Below, in pieces: positions 38,801 through 51,423 of a stretch of DNA of 64,000 nucleotides (within the stretch, counting starts at the first letter, position 1; every line of letters starts with the position of its first letter). Source of the DNA: Fasciolopsis buskii (Eukaryota; Platyhelminthes; Trematoda; Plagiorchiida; Fasciolidae). The stretch covers positions 157,838-221,837 of the forward strand of contig LUCM01006830.1 of the NCBI GenBank assembly GCA_008360955.1. The letters are read 5' to 3'. The position numbers and the translations under genes were made by a program. The notes under the pieces are model-generated. The model worked only from the letters and a program-made list of their open reading frames with translations, was not told the origin of the DNA and made no database searches.

Positions 38801-40613
38801 ATTCGTAAAAGAATCGACAGCTTTTAAGGGTTGCAAATGCACAATTGGGATTGAAACCTGTCATTCACGTCTCCTGTTTGAATCCAATGTTCTGCAATGG
38901 TGTGAATACAAATTATTAAAAACTGTTTCTACCCTAATGTGTCACGTAGGGCTATCAAGAAATCGCTTTTGACAAACAAGGACAAACTGACTATCATATC
39001 TGAAAAACTAGATGCCGGAAGTACTGAAATCTCGTTTGGATTGTTAGAAGCGCACATAGATATTTAATCCACGTAAGAATCACACAGTTGTTCGTCACAA
39101 GATTTGTATTCCCTAACCGTCGAAGCCCCTGCCGTGATTCAACCGAGACTCCAATATGAGAAATCAACCAAAAAGTGCACAAACACGGGGATCGCCGAAC
39201 AGGAGGGCACTGGGTACGCCTATCAGAGATTCCGGTAGTTTGTAAAACTCATCATGTGCCAACCGGAGTACTGACGCACAACACGAGATCAGACTTCATC
39301 GTTTCTTTTGGCTAGCGGACAAAGTTGTGCAGAAATGCAAACACAACGTTTTTCCACAGACACTGAAACACAAAAAATGGAAAATTCTGTTCCTCACATG
39401 GACCGAATCTAAGTTAATCTATTCTACGGGGTTTCATGAGGCAAGTTTGTTGCTAAATGCATTCTTAATTTGGAAATGAACAAAGTCTTACATTTTGTTC
39501 CTAGCTTAACCTGAAAACTTGCACCTTACCAACGACCTTGATTGAAACAAATGAAGACACCCTGGTGAGCGAATCTATCCGCATGCACGGCCATAGTTTG
39601 GGATACATGAACAAACGGTTATGTGGTCATCTAGTGCGAAGGCGTGATAAAATACAACTAATAAACTGATACAAAATATGTCAACAGAAATGATCTAATT
39701 ATAAACAAGCTAACCAGTTATACCAGTGTTTTTCAAATTTTCAATCAACTGAATGAATCCTTAATTGTTTTATTATGGTTCGGTTTTTGCATATATTGCG
39801 GTGTGTGATTTCAATAGCGCATCGTGGGTGGTGATGCGGTGGATGACTGAGGAGAAGCAAAAAAATGTGTCTTAAATTGTCAATGGAAACAGTATCAGTC
39901 CTATCACCAGCCATGCAAAACAAAAGCGTGCCCATAGGAGGTTTGCAAACTGATTCATTACGAATAAAAGTAAAATGTGCACACAGCAAAACCACAGAGG
40001 ACTGCTGTTCCTTTGTTTGCTTTGTTTTCTTTAATCTTTTTTCATTCTGATTCCATCTACCCCCACGTTCCCCTGTTGTACCATGTTCTGTTTGGCACAT
40101 CGTCTGACAAAGAATTGCCAACGCATCACAGTTGGGGTTCGTCTGTGGACTCTTCGACGAAGAGCGTACATTCAAACTCCTGACGCCACAAATTCGANNN
40201 NNNNNNNNNNNNNNNNNNNNNNNNNNNNNNNNNNNNNNNNNNNNNNNNNNNNNNNNNNNNNNNNNNNNNNNNNNNNNNNNNNNNNNNNNNNNNNNNNNNN
40301 NNNNNNNNNNNNNNNNNNNNNNNNNNNNNNNNNNNNNNNNNNNNNNNNNNNNNNNNNNNNNNNNNNNNNNNNNNNNNNNNNNNNNNNNNNNNNNNNNNNN
40401 NNNNNNNNNNNNNNNNNNNNNNNNNNNNNNNNNNNNNNNNNNNNNNNNNNNNNNNNNNNNNNNNNNNNNNNNNNNNNNNNNNNNNNNNNNNNNNNNNNNN
40501 AACGACGGAAATTGTCGCTATAATTTTGAACCGAGCTCATCGAGGTTGATAAGCATGCAACTGTACAGATTTTCCTCAGGTGCTAGAACGGCTGAATTAA
40601 AAGGCTGGTATTG

Positions 40614-40660
<47 letters not shown>

Positions 40661-43600
40661 GTATATATATATATATAATCAGCGTACACAGGTGCACATA
40701 AATAACAGTCAAATGTCACGTGTTACACATCAAATTGGCCAGTAAGTGGCACTGTAAAATATCACGAAAATCCTAACCGGCGGACCGTCTCGTTTGGGTC
40801 CGGTTAGATATGTTCGTTGGAATCTACGAGATCATCAATGCAAAATTTGAGGGCAATAGATATTATGGCTAACTACGGCAGTCGGTGACGTTCTCAGATT
40901 CGAAATCTCCCCTGCTCCACGTGGTCGCTCAACTTATAGTCTTGAGGGTTATTTTCACCATGACTTGCCCTTTGTTCTCGTTTAAGTAGATTGGGTTGTG
41001 ACGTATCAATCAAAATCACAGCATACCAATGAAAGGTTCATGGATGTGAAAATTGAACTGAACAGATTCAAGGTCTCAATCCACGCAATGCATATACTCA
41101 AAATCAAACGAAGCAATTTTACCCGTTTTCATCACGGAATCCTATTTCAAGCACTTTCAATATCAAAGGATTCAAAACTACGACAAATCTCCCACGCAGC
41201 GCCAAACGCAGGCAGGTCTTTCACACATCTTCCGCGATCAGTGCAGAAGCTTGCGCTCAGAAAGGACGAAACACTTGAAGTACACATCACTTAACTCTTC
41301 AGATTCAGTTTCTGCGACGCCCGGTTTATGACACTCATTTTAGCAATGTATATTTATGCATATCCAATTCACCGACCGATTATAGTGCATTTGGAAACCA
41401 ATTTGGACCATATGAGACCAAGAGCGTACTGCCACTCCGGCTTGAACAAACTAATCCGTTTTGATGTTCTTCAACCGCGCCAATAACTCCTCGGAAAACT
41501 TTTCTCACATTTGGAAAACCGGTCAGTCCAACACATGTTGTTGATCGAAATTCAATACCGAATGTGAACCGGATTGGATATATTAAATAGTTTGACAATT
41601 AGTTTGCGAGCAATGTAGCTGATTTTTTTAAGATTGCCGGTACGAATTGTAACGAAATCTGATCGCTTTGCCAGCGGTGTTTTTTATTATCCGAGAAAAG
41701 AGCTACGCAGTACTGGGATGGTATGACCTCAGACCGTTTTCAAGGTCACTGTTTCCCAGTCAATCAACTACGCATCTGAATCAAATAGTTTGTTTGAAAT
41801 TGCATATCCCGGGCTTGGAGATGGCTTAGAAACAAGTTGGAGAATTGACCAGGTCTGACTTGGAGTGTTCCGTCCCAATACCTGAATCGATTTGGCAGTA
41901 CGCACTTTTATGTTTCGAACGTGTCAATATTATGTTTTTTGTTTGGTGGAACATTCATCTGCATCTGCCATAAATTGAATTTACAAGGTTCAATGGACGG
42001 TGGAGTTACAGCAAAGAAATGCCACGGGACGATGTATTAGTTTAGTAATGTTACCATGACAAAATCACGTCTACCTGTCCTCGGTTAGTGAGTAAAATCA
42101 CATTTCCAATCTACTATAATTACGACTAAATGGTTGTTGCAGTAAAATGCTGTTCTCAAGAAGCAAGCCTGAAGGGTCAAGGGGCTTGGCATTGGAATAA
42201 TACTCTACGAGAATTTTAGACTACCAATGAAACATTCTATAATCATCTTATTGTTTTTCTCCAATCCAGTCCAAACAACCAACAAACGCTGTGACAGCTG
42301 GCAGCCAAAATGCAAGAAAATAAAACGAAAAATGAATGACTAAAACCTCAGATGCATCGATCGGGCACAAAATTCCATTGGAAGTAAACCAAGAAGGGCA
42401 TCAACAAATTCGAAAATTATTAGGCTGAGGTTTACAAAGGTCTCGATTCATGATATCTTGTAGCCCCGGTCGATGGTTTTTCAAGTTTCTTGATTGTCCG
42501 ATTTTCTATTTGGATAGCAAATGGTGTACCCCCATCCCGTTATCTAACGCCGATGGTGATGGTAGCACTAGTGATAGAATGTTTGCTATCGAAACGTCAA
42601 GTATAAAGAACACAAAGCCTCCAGAATTAGGCTATTGTGGACTGTGAACTCCAACACGGAATCAGGCACGTGAATCACAGTAACCTCAGCTATAGAATAC
42701 CAATTTCCAGTCAGTGATCTTTGTCCGAGATTCAAGTTTAGGAACATAACTGCTGTTCATCGATACTCATTCAGTAAGTTCATCTGACTGCGGACAAGAC
42801 AAGGACTATCTCGTCGCGAGGTCAAATGTAGATCACGAATAGCAGGAAGTTATGTCAATGGTTTGTTCCGAGGTGCGCTTATTTAAACTCCCTACCGAAA
42901 TACGCAGATGGGCTTAATTAGCAAACATTACGAAGCTTGACAAAGTCGTAGTGTTCAATGAATACAGATCCACCTCCAGTCGCTCAGACCGGCGCTTTGG
43001 CATCCACATGGTGTATTACCTGCTGTTTTTGAAGGTTGACTGTGAAAAACGTTTCTTTGGATATTTCCGAAAGTGATCGATTGGGGTCAGGTGATGTTGA
43101 TGAAAAATTAATTCTGCCTCGTTCAATGCCAATTTTATGACATACTATATCATTTTGATTGAAATTTCACCTGATTTTGATGATGGTTCAAAGGAACTAC
43201 ACACACACCCCTCCTCCAGAAACACCCTTTGCTCTGTATGAATTTCTGACCTCGTTACAAACGTTTTCTGACTATCACTTGAGCAACTGACGTAACTGTG
43301 CGTTGAATTACACTTTCACTGTCGAGCCTGGACGGCCCACAGGGCACGTTTGAACCACACCCACTCACGGCACTTTGAATTGTCTTTCTACAACCAAAAA
43401 CCAAGAAGGAACTCTAATTTTAAACAAAACTACCTAGTATGTGGACATTTACACGAATTGCTTCTATCCTATTTAGGTCACGATATGAGGAGAAAGTATA
43501 GATCACTTTATGCATTACATTGTTATCTTGATGTAAGAATGTGTACACCGTCTACGCATTTCGCACAGTGTGAAAAAAAAACATTTCATGCTAACGTCCA

Positions 43601-46600
43601 AAAAAATTTTCCTATACTCGAATAGAAAAAAATACAATGACCATGTTGTCTTCCTCAATTTTAGTATTCTGTTTGGTAGTCAACACTTGCGTCGTAATAG
43701 TGTGACTGTTACGTTCATATGCTAGAAGACTGAGCAACAAAAACAGAAAAGGTTAGTTTGAGACGTCATACACGCTCAACAATCCCCTTGTGTACGGAGG
43801 AATGAATCGCATTACCAGACTTTCGGATTCATCAAAGGTAACTGGGATGGGAACGGGTTCAATCTCTGCTTGCTTAGTGTAACTGAAATTAAATTTCTTT
43901 TGGATTGTTTTAATTCCTCGATTTTACAAAGCGTATCATTTTTCAAAAGAGCTCATGATCAACTGAAGACTGTCAAATGCACAATTGAGCCGAGGGTGAG
44001 AGCATTTGAACCCGAACCGTTCGGGGTAAAAAAGATCCAATTTTGATCGCTCGATTATCGCTGGCCACAATATCTGTCCGCGTAACTATCGAATTTTATT
44101 TAGAAAATATCCACGAAATTTGAAAATCCTAGTTTACCTCGAGAATGTCCATTTTCATTGCATCTAATTGGATGAGTGACCATAATGGTGATTGGTCAAT
44201 TTGTAATCGGAAAGACTGACCTCATTTAAACGATCTGTCGTCCCCAGTGACGATCATAAATTCTAAAGCCAAGCGAAATCTACCGTACTGTTCTGTTGTG
44301 AAATCAGACTGACCATGTGCGAAATTCGTCCGACAATTCCTCCAGTCTCCATTATCTTTTGCCTAAATCAGTTTTAAAGTGGCACAGTTCGTTTCCTCTT
44401 GTACGGATGGTAACCAGAGATCAAAAGGTTCGAAGTGGCGTAGGCGCGTAAAGTGTGTCAAGCAACTCGAAGCAAAACCAAAAACTTATCCACCGGATTA
44501 GGGGTGACATTAAATGACCAAAATCAATAGCAATGACAGATAGTAACGTAATATTCTGTCCAGTCTAGTACGGGTAGACTTTCGGTGACGAATGGATAGC
44601 AATCCAGATCTATAATCCTTAGATGAGGTATTTGTATACTATTAAGATAAGATGAACTGAGATTATAACTTAACCCAAACGTTCAGTTCATCAGTGCTAG
44701 AGAGCATTACATCCCAAATATGTGTTCTAACGGAACTATAATCCACAGATTAAAAAAAACAATTTCAGAATGATCAAAAGTAAGCTGGAGGTACCAAGGG
44801 AGAAGACTCACAGACTTGTCTCCAGTTTGCTACGGATCCTGGCCACGGCATCCCTGGACAAGCTGGGTAGTACACGCAATCCGCCGGGAATGTTTACCAC
44901 GTCAAAACCGTCGGGAATGGTTTTCAGATTGTGGTCAGCTAAAATCATGGGACAAGCAAGGGCGGTTTGGAATTAGGGCAGGCACGATAGTCCAAGTCAC
45001 TCATCACAGTTTTGCATTGGAGCGTACAGGTTAACAGGGATTCCACTGATTGCATCATCTAACATGCACTCGATCACACAGACACGGGAAAACCAAGACT
45101 TCAAAGCCGAAGATTTGTATCAGACACTGATTTGCGGGTTTCTGAGGCAGATTTTACTGCAAACGGACCCCGCTTTTAGTAACCAAATGGAAGGTGTCCA
45201 GATTCAAATGAAGACGTTACTTACGTGAAATTTTGTTGCTCGAAGGGGCTGGATGTCATGAGAGACCTTTACGACTGATCTTGAGAAACACTACCCTTGG
45301 TAACTGAAACGTCGACAAACTAGATTCGGACACAGCAAGACAACGCCTCTAGCATTAGTTAATAGATATCCTGGTATCCAAAAGTTACTTATCTTTGATG
45401 CCAATGCTTACGTCACACGCATTTCATCAACAATGTGCAGATAGCGTCTATGTCATTGAAAGCTTTGGTGGAATAGCCAATTGAAACTAATCGATTTTAA
45501 GAAAAGGAGCCCATAAAAAGGTAATCTGCCAGTAATGGTAGGAATTAAGTTTATTGGGAATGCACAGTTTGTGTTATAACCACATCAGGTGTGTTATATG
45601 ACTGTTCAATTACCAACTTCAAACTTATTTGTACGTCTTTCACAAGCTTACTAACTAGTTGTCTACAAGTTAAAAATCGACGTTTGCTCAAATGTACCGG
45701 GAATGATGAACACTATATGGCTAACAGCACTGCTCAAGATAACTGCGCAATCGTTGATCATAGCAGATTTAAGAAGCATGCAGAATCGAAAATCGCAGTC
45801 GTCCATATTGGATCGCCATGTGCTAAACTTTCAAAAAATAAATATTTATAGCTTAAATCGTTGAAAGTTGTAATTACTCATCTGTCCCATCATGTGCAAC
45901 CATCTCAGAGCGCGTCTACTTTGCGATTCGCTGCACTCGAGTTACCTCAGTCTTTCATGGTCTCGTCCGATTTGTCCGAGAATACCAAAGTGACGTATTC
46001 GACAGGGGTTTGTGTATAGATTTTGATAGCAACAAAAGTTAGTAAAGCCCGGGAATGACGAGGATTATTACTATCCAGTTGTGTGCATACCCTGCGTCTG
46101 AATTTTAAACAATTAAGCTCATCACAATATTGTCCGCGGGATACACCAGAAAATAAGTGAGAATTAGGAATCGAGGCTGGCCTTGACCAAGCGGATTGAC
46201 CGGCACTGGTGGTGATCACCAGTTTATCGTCAAGGTGTCCATAGTTGATAACTTTTACCGTAGACAACAGTTCTTTTTCACCCGATACCCACCTGACCTA
46301 CAGAGACCTTCGGTAGTTCTGCGCCAGTCTAAGTTGCACAGCAACGTTAGTAATTTGCCCCAGTAGTTTAGTAGACCTACGAGGCTACGGACCATCTATC
46401 GTTACGCAGTCAGCGCGTTCTAAGCAAATAAACAAGAAAACTGGACGAGGTGTTCGTTTTGTTTTCATTAGTTTGGCTAGCTTATATTTCGCAAGAATCA
46501 ACTGCATAGAGGCTATGCTGAAATGCTGAAAAATTTGACGCAAATACGCTTAGATAGTTTATTCCTAATATGAATCGTTTTCCTCTCGGTTGGCTGATAA

Positions 46601-49600
46601 TTGGGAGTTGAAGCCGGGTGGACCGTGCGTGGTATGAATCAATTGATGAACGTGATAATTGGCGATAAGACCACTGGCGATGGTCAAGTGATCTAAAGGT
46701 TTGCCCCTTCGAAGGTTGGAACTTTGAAGCCCAAATTCTCTGGCCATCTGGATGATACCCAGATTACCACTACATTGGAACTGTTGAAATCGCATGCGGT
46801 TCTATGGCACTCCGGATCCTGATTGCTAGTGCATCTCAAAACTCTAGTGAACGTCAAGGGCTTTGAGTTCACCCTTGGAAAAAAAAGCACGTGCATAGCT
46901 CAGACGTAGATTGCGGAAATTTCAAGTCTCCCAAACGAATGTAAAAGATCTGTTCAGTGGAAAGCTAGTGCTAAACGGCGAACGGTGACATATTTCACAC
47001 ACACACACACACACACACACAAACGTGCATACGCATGCGCACAAACATATGCACAAAATTTCTTGATTCGTTCAACTTCTGTTTCCTCGCCCAAATTTTT
47101 TTGGATTTCAGGTCCAGCAGTGCATGATGAGGAGTGAATGAAACAAATTATATAGGAGGTTCTTCAATATATCTTTCATTTTGTTCAATTATTCTTGTCA
47201 TTCTGTCGTATCCATCCATGTGCGTGTGCGTGTGATTGACCAGTAACAACTGCTTCCACAGAGGACCGATTTCATTATACTCGACATATATTCAGTATAT
47301 ATATATATATAATGCATATATGAATGTTTGTGCTAATGTATGAATGTGCACGTGTATTTATGTATGTACGTACTTATATACTACTCAATATTTATGCAGT
47401 ATGCACGTTCGGATGCGGATGTCCAATATATCAGGATCGAAAATACGAGTAGCACCTAAAACCCGCTCGGATGCATGAACAGATCGTTGGACGTGATTGC
47501 GATCGGCATTCAACAGAAAGACTGGCCTTGATTCAGAGAACAAGCACATTGACCAGTAAGCATTTTGGCTTCACCATTAAAATTTGCCACATACAAAAGA
47601 ATGGACTGTTTTGTGATCTATCTACGTGACAAATCAAATTGCTCCGTAGAAGATAGGCCTGGAAAGCTATGTTAGAAGTTCAGGATATTACCGCATTCCC
47701 AAAAAGTAGGTATTTTTGTTGCCTTGTAACTTTACCAATCGATAACAATACACACAAACACATACAAACACAAATGTTTACAGAAGAAAGCCACACACGC
47801 GCGTCAGAATTCAGACAATGAAAAGAGAGCCATGTGCACCTGATGAGTTTGCCAATTGCGGTTTGATCTACTAATTGAACCGAACGAATTAGAGTGACTA
47901 AGTTCTGACATTCTGACCGACTGACCAACTGTTGTGTCAGATATGCACAAGGCCCATGCAAGTCGATTTGACCAGAATAAGGTGCTCCGGTGGAATTTTA
48001 TGCAAAGCAACTCGGGATGAGTGTTAAAGTGAAACAATAGATCGGTTTGCAATCGAGACTGTCTATATCATCAGTTTTCCATCCTTGATATAGCCAGCGA
48101 GGCTAAGCTGTACGATTGAATACATTTTCACGCAGTTCTCATTTCGTGAACGAAATTCGCACAGACTAAGCGTTTCCGTTAGAATGGGTAACTTTCGCGT
48201 TTGTAAAAATACGAATGGCGTCTGGCACAAAATACCGCGGATGAGCGCAAGCCAATGTGCGAAGAAAATTGGCGAATCGAAAATAGTAACTACTAAATGT
48301 GTGCACTGTTCACATGGCAACGTCGCAAGGAACGAAAAATAGAAAATTTGACAAAGACCATCTGAGAGATCTAGTGACAAGCTTTAAAGTTTTTCTATAA
48401 CACAAATATGCCAAACTCTTAGAGATCCTTAGAGTTGAATGAAAATGTTGAAGATCGGGATGAGTGTAGACAGGGCACCTCACATCTGCAGTGCTGTGAA
48501 ATAGGAAAACCCTCCATTAGATGATCAAACATTGTGTTTCGTAACGATAGGAATGCATCAAAAATCCTCACCACCTGGAATGTTGAATGGAACGATGTGC
48601 TTGCTATAAGAAGACAGCCTGGTCTCGACAACTTTGACGGAAACTAGCACGACTTCGGGAATCCGAAAGTAATTTTCAATCGCCAAACATTAGGTAGAGG
48701 CCATATTGTATTCCGTCGATACCGTCATATCCTAGCCCCCAATGTGATTGTGTTGAGTGCCCAATGCATTTTGTTGTAGGCTATCTCAAATTTTATTTTC
48801 CTGATCGATCCGGAGCATGTACTACAATTTTGTATTTTATGTCGCTTACCAAGGGGATTTATTACCATCATAAAATTGTAGTTTCTTGATATCAAAAATG
48901 ATTCTGTGTTCGATCAGTGAATCACCTTTACGTTTGGCTTTATTAAAGCCTAACTAGAGTTAAAATCTAGGGTGTACTGGTTGGAAAGCTCCACGTAGCT
49001 CTTCCCTAATCCCTTAACCCAATCAAACGGATGTTGCCAGTTATGATTGTTGCTGGATCCCACTGTTACCGCCAAAATTGGTTACAGCAGAACAAGGCAT
49101 GTGAAAGTGGAGCGGTGAATTACGTCAACCGAGTACGGCACACTAATTCTACCGTTGTCTTCAAATACCAACGATCATTGTGTTCGTATAATGGGATGCT
49201 TCTTTTCACAGATGGATCTAGAGTTGAATCTACCTAACCGCTTCGAATGGGGTTTTTGTAGTAGTAGCTTTTGTTTCTATTGTTCACTTTTCACGCCTAC
49301 TACTTCTTTATTATACTTTGCCAATCCTGTCTTTGAGAATTGCTGAGCTTTTTGGCCTAAATATAAGCGTGCATCTCGCCCAAGTCTCTCACATGAAGAC
49401 AAAAAGGATGGGCTCTATTCGGTCTCGCGAGTAAAGCAAGAGCTGACAACGATTTTACCGATGGTTGAAACAAGAAAAACCACGACAACATCAATGATTG
49501 AAAGTTGTTTGGGTTTCTTAGCTCGACTTTATTGTCATTCTGTTATCATTTGAATGACCACGTGGGATTGTCATCTGAATTCTGGTAGTGGTTAAACAGT

Positions 49601-51379
49601 TGGTTTTTAAAAACTGGAACAAATTGGGGGAGGGAATCTTTTTTCATCTAGCTGGATGTTTGTCAACCTTCTAAGCGATTTGATACCATGCCTATTTGGA
49701 CTAATATATCAAATTTCTGAGAGAGAAAAAATTCTGTTACGCTTTCTAGACTAAATTAGGTATGAGAGGTAGTGGGTGACAAAACGTTGAATCCGCAATG
49801 CAGCTTGGATCAACACAATTCAAAAATCAATAATGACTTCGAGATGTTATCATCTTGCTGATTTCGGCCAAACTAGAGAAATCGAATAAAATTCGGTAGG
49901 GGCATTGTTATTCCTCTGTGTCCTCTGGTTGTTTCGTCACGCAGTCGCTTGTTTTCCCGAACGCATCCAATCCCAAACCTGGCTGATTCCAGGTTTGCTT
50001 AAAGATTCCAGCCAACAATAGTTCGCACGAAATCAAGGAAAAGATTCTGGCGGTACGGCCACCATATCGTGACCGGAGTCTATCAGAAGCTACTAAAGTG
50101 CCGAAAACAAACGGTGATTGAGAAAACCACATAGGGATGACCAATCAGGAGGAAAAATCCAACTGAATAGATGTATCACAACTCGCTCATTTTCTAGTCC
50201 GATGAGGGCTTATTCACCTAGGCCTCAAAAGGGCTATCATAATCTTCATAAGAGAAGATAAATCAGATTTTTTTAGTTGTGAATTAAATAACAAATGCTA
50301 ATATCCTAACTAAAATCAGTAAAATCTGCGTTCAGTTTCTTCAATGAACGAACAAACCGCATTCGGTTGACCGTGCAACACGGCATATTGGACGAATGAG
50401 TCCGTGATGGGCCCTCACTTCGAATTGGTGGCTTTTCTCAAAGAGGATTTCTAAGTTTCCCTGACTAAACAGATTTTAACATCCCAGTAATAACAACAAA
50501 CAAAATATCTGATACATTTCACTCTATCCATTATGCGGTGGAACACTTGTTGTCGCCCGTCGCAGATGTTCTTTATAGCGGTCGAAATCACATGCTTTTG
50601 CAAAAACATCGATCCGATATGTGTTTGAAGTACTACAAATCCCAAACTACTGGAAGTTTTTATGATTGATCTTGGTTTCGGACAGACTACAACCAATACC
50701 TTTTTTATCCCTAGTCTGCCAGACATTTTGCACAATCATGACAAATCCAGAACGCCATTATATCTTCCATGTCAGTTTGTCTCTTATACGGGAGAGAAAA
50801 GCCGTGATTTAAATCAAGGTGAGTTTTAATCAACTAACCTTGGACAGCATAGGCCGCCATCTGATAGGCATCGTTCGGATCGATTCGTAGTCGGCCCATG
50901 TGAAAATCACGACGGAGTTGCAGGTAGAACATATGCCTGAAATGGAGAAAAACATGCACGAGACCATTTGGGCGACATCAATGGACATCGACGGACATGC
51001 ACACTGACATTCATGACTTATGCTCTTCAATTTGAAGACCTAACAGTGTGAACTCATTCAACTTTGTATTGCAAAGATGTCTTGGCAAGAGATAAACCGA
51101 CGAAAAAAGAAAGCGAATTGCGCACATCATCCACCGCCAAAAAACGTAAGTTATACATGTCCAAAATATGCAGAGGTTAGTAAAACCCCATGCTACTCGT
51201 TGAACTCGTTAGCCACCCATTCTAGAACAACAGTCCTATTTGGTCTCTATTTACTGCAAGACCGTTCAAATGTAGGACGAAAAGCGCCTCGTTCATAACT
51301 AATGGGTTAAGTGATCGTCACGCAAGACAGTTCAACTAAGGACCGTAGAAGGGCTCGAGCAATCAGCTGTGGAGGATGG

Positions 51380-51423
<44 letters not shown>

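Larger units (their letters stand above)
37279..44811. other. FERM intron 6
   Basis: It contains microsatellites at 37.7, 38.7 and 40.6 kb, the N gap and the degenerate SINE head at 44.0 kb. Nothing else is supported. Confidence 0.6.
44939..50838. other. FERM intron 5
   Basis: It contains CA and TA microsatellites at 47.0-47.4 kb. Minus-strand open frames at 46565-46795 and 49908-50144 were examined and not accepted as exons because the flanking FERM exons already join in frame. Confidence 0.55.

Noticed and set aside
40083..40614. Long open frames containing X residues.
   Set aside because: They span the run of Ns and have no coding meaning.
44770..45034. Two plus-strand open frames.
   Set aside because: They are antisense to FERM exon 6, whose splice borders and phases fit the gene.
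49908..50144. A minus-strand frame with RYGGRTARI resembling the end of a FERM domain.
   Set aside because: It would lie between F2 exons, out of order. The flanking exons already join in frame, and a better YRGRT exon exists at 33.4 kb.
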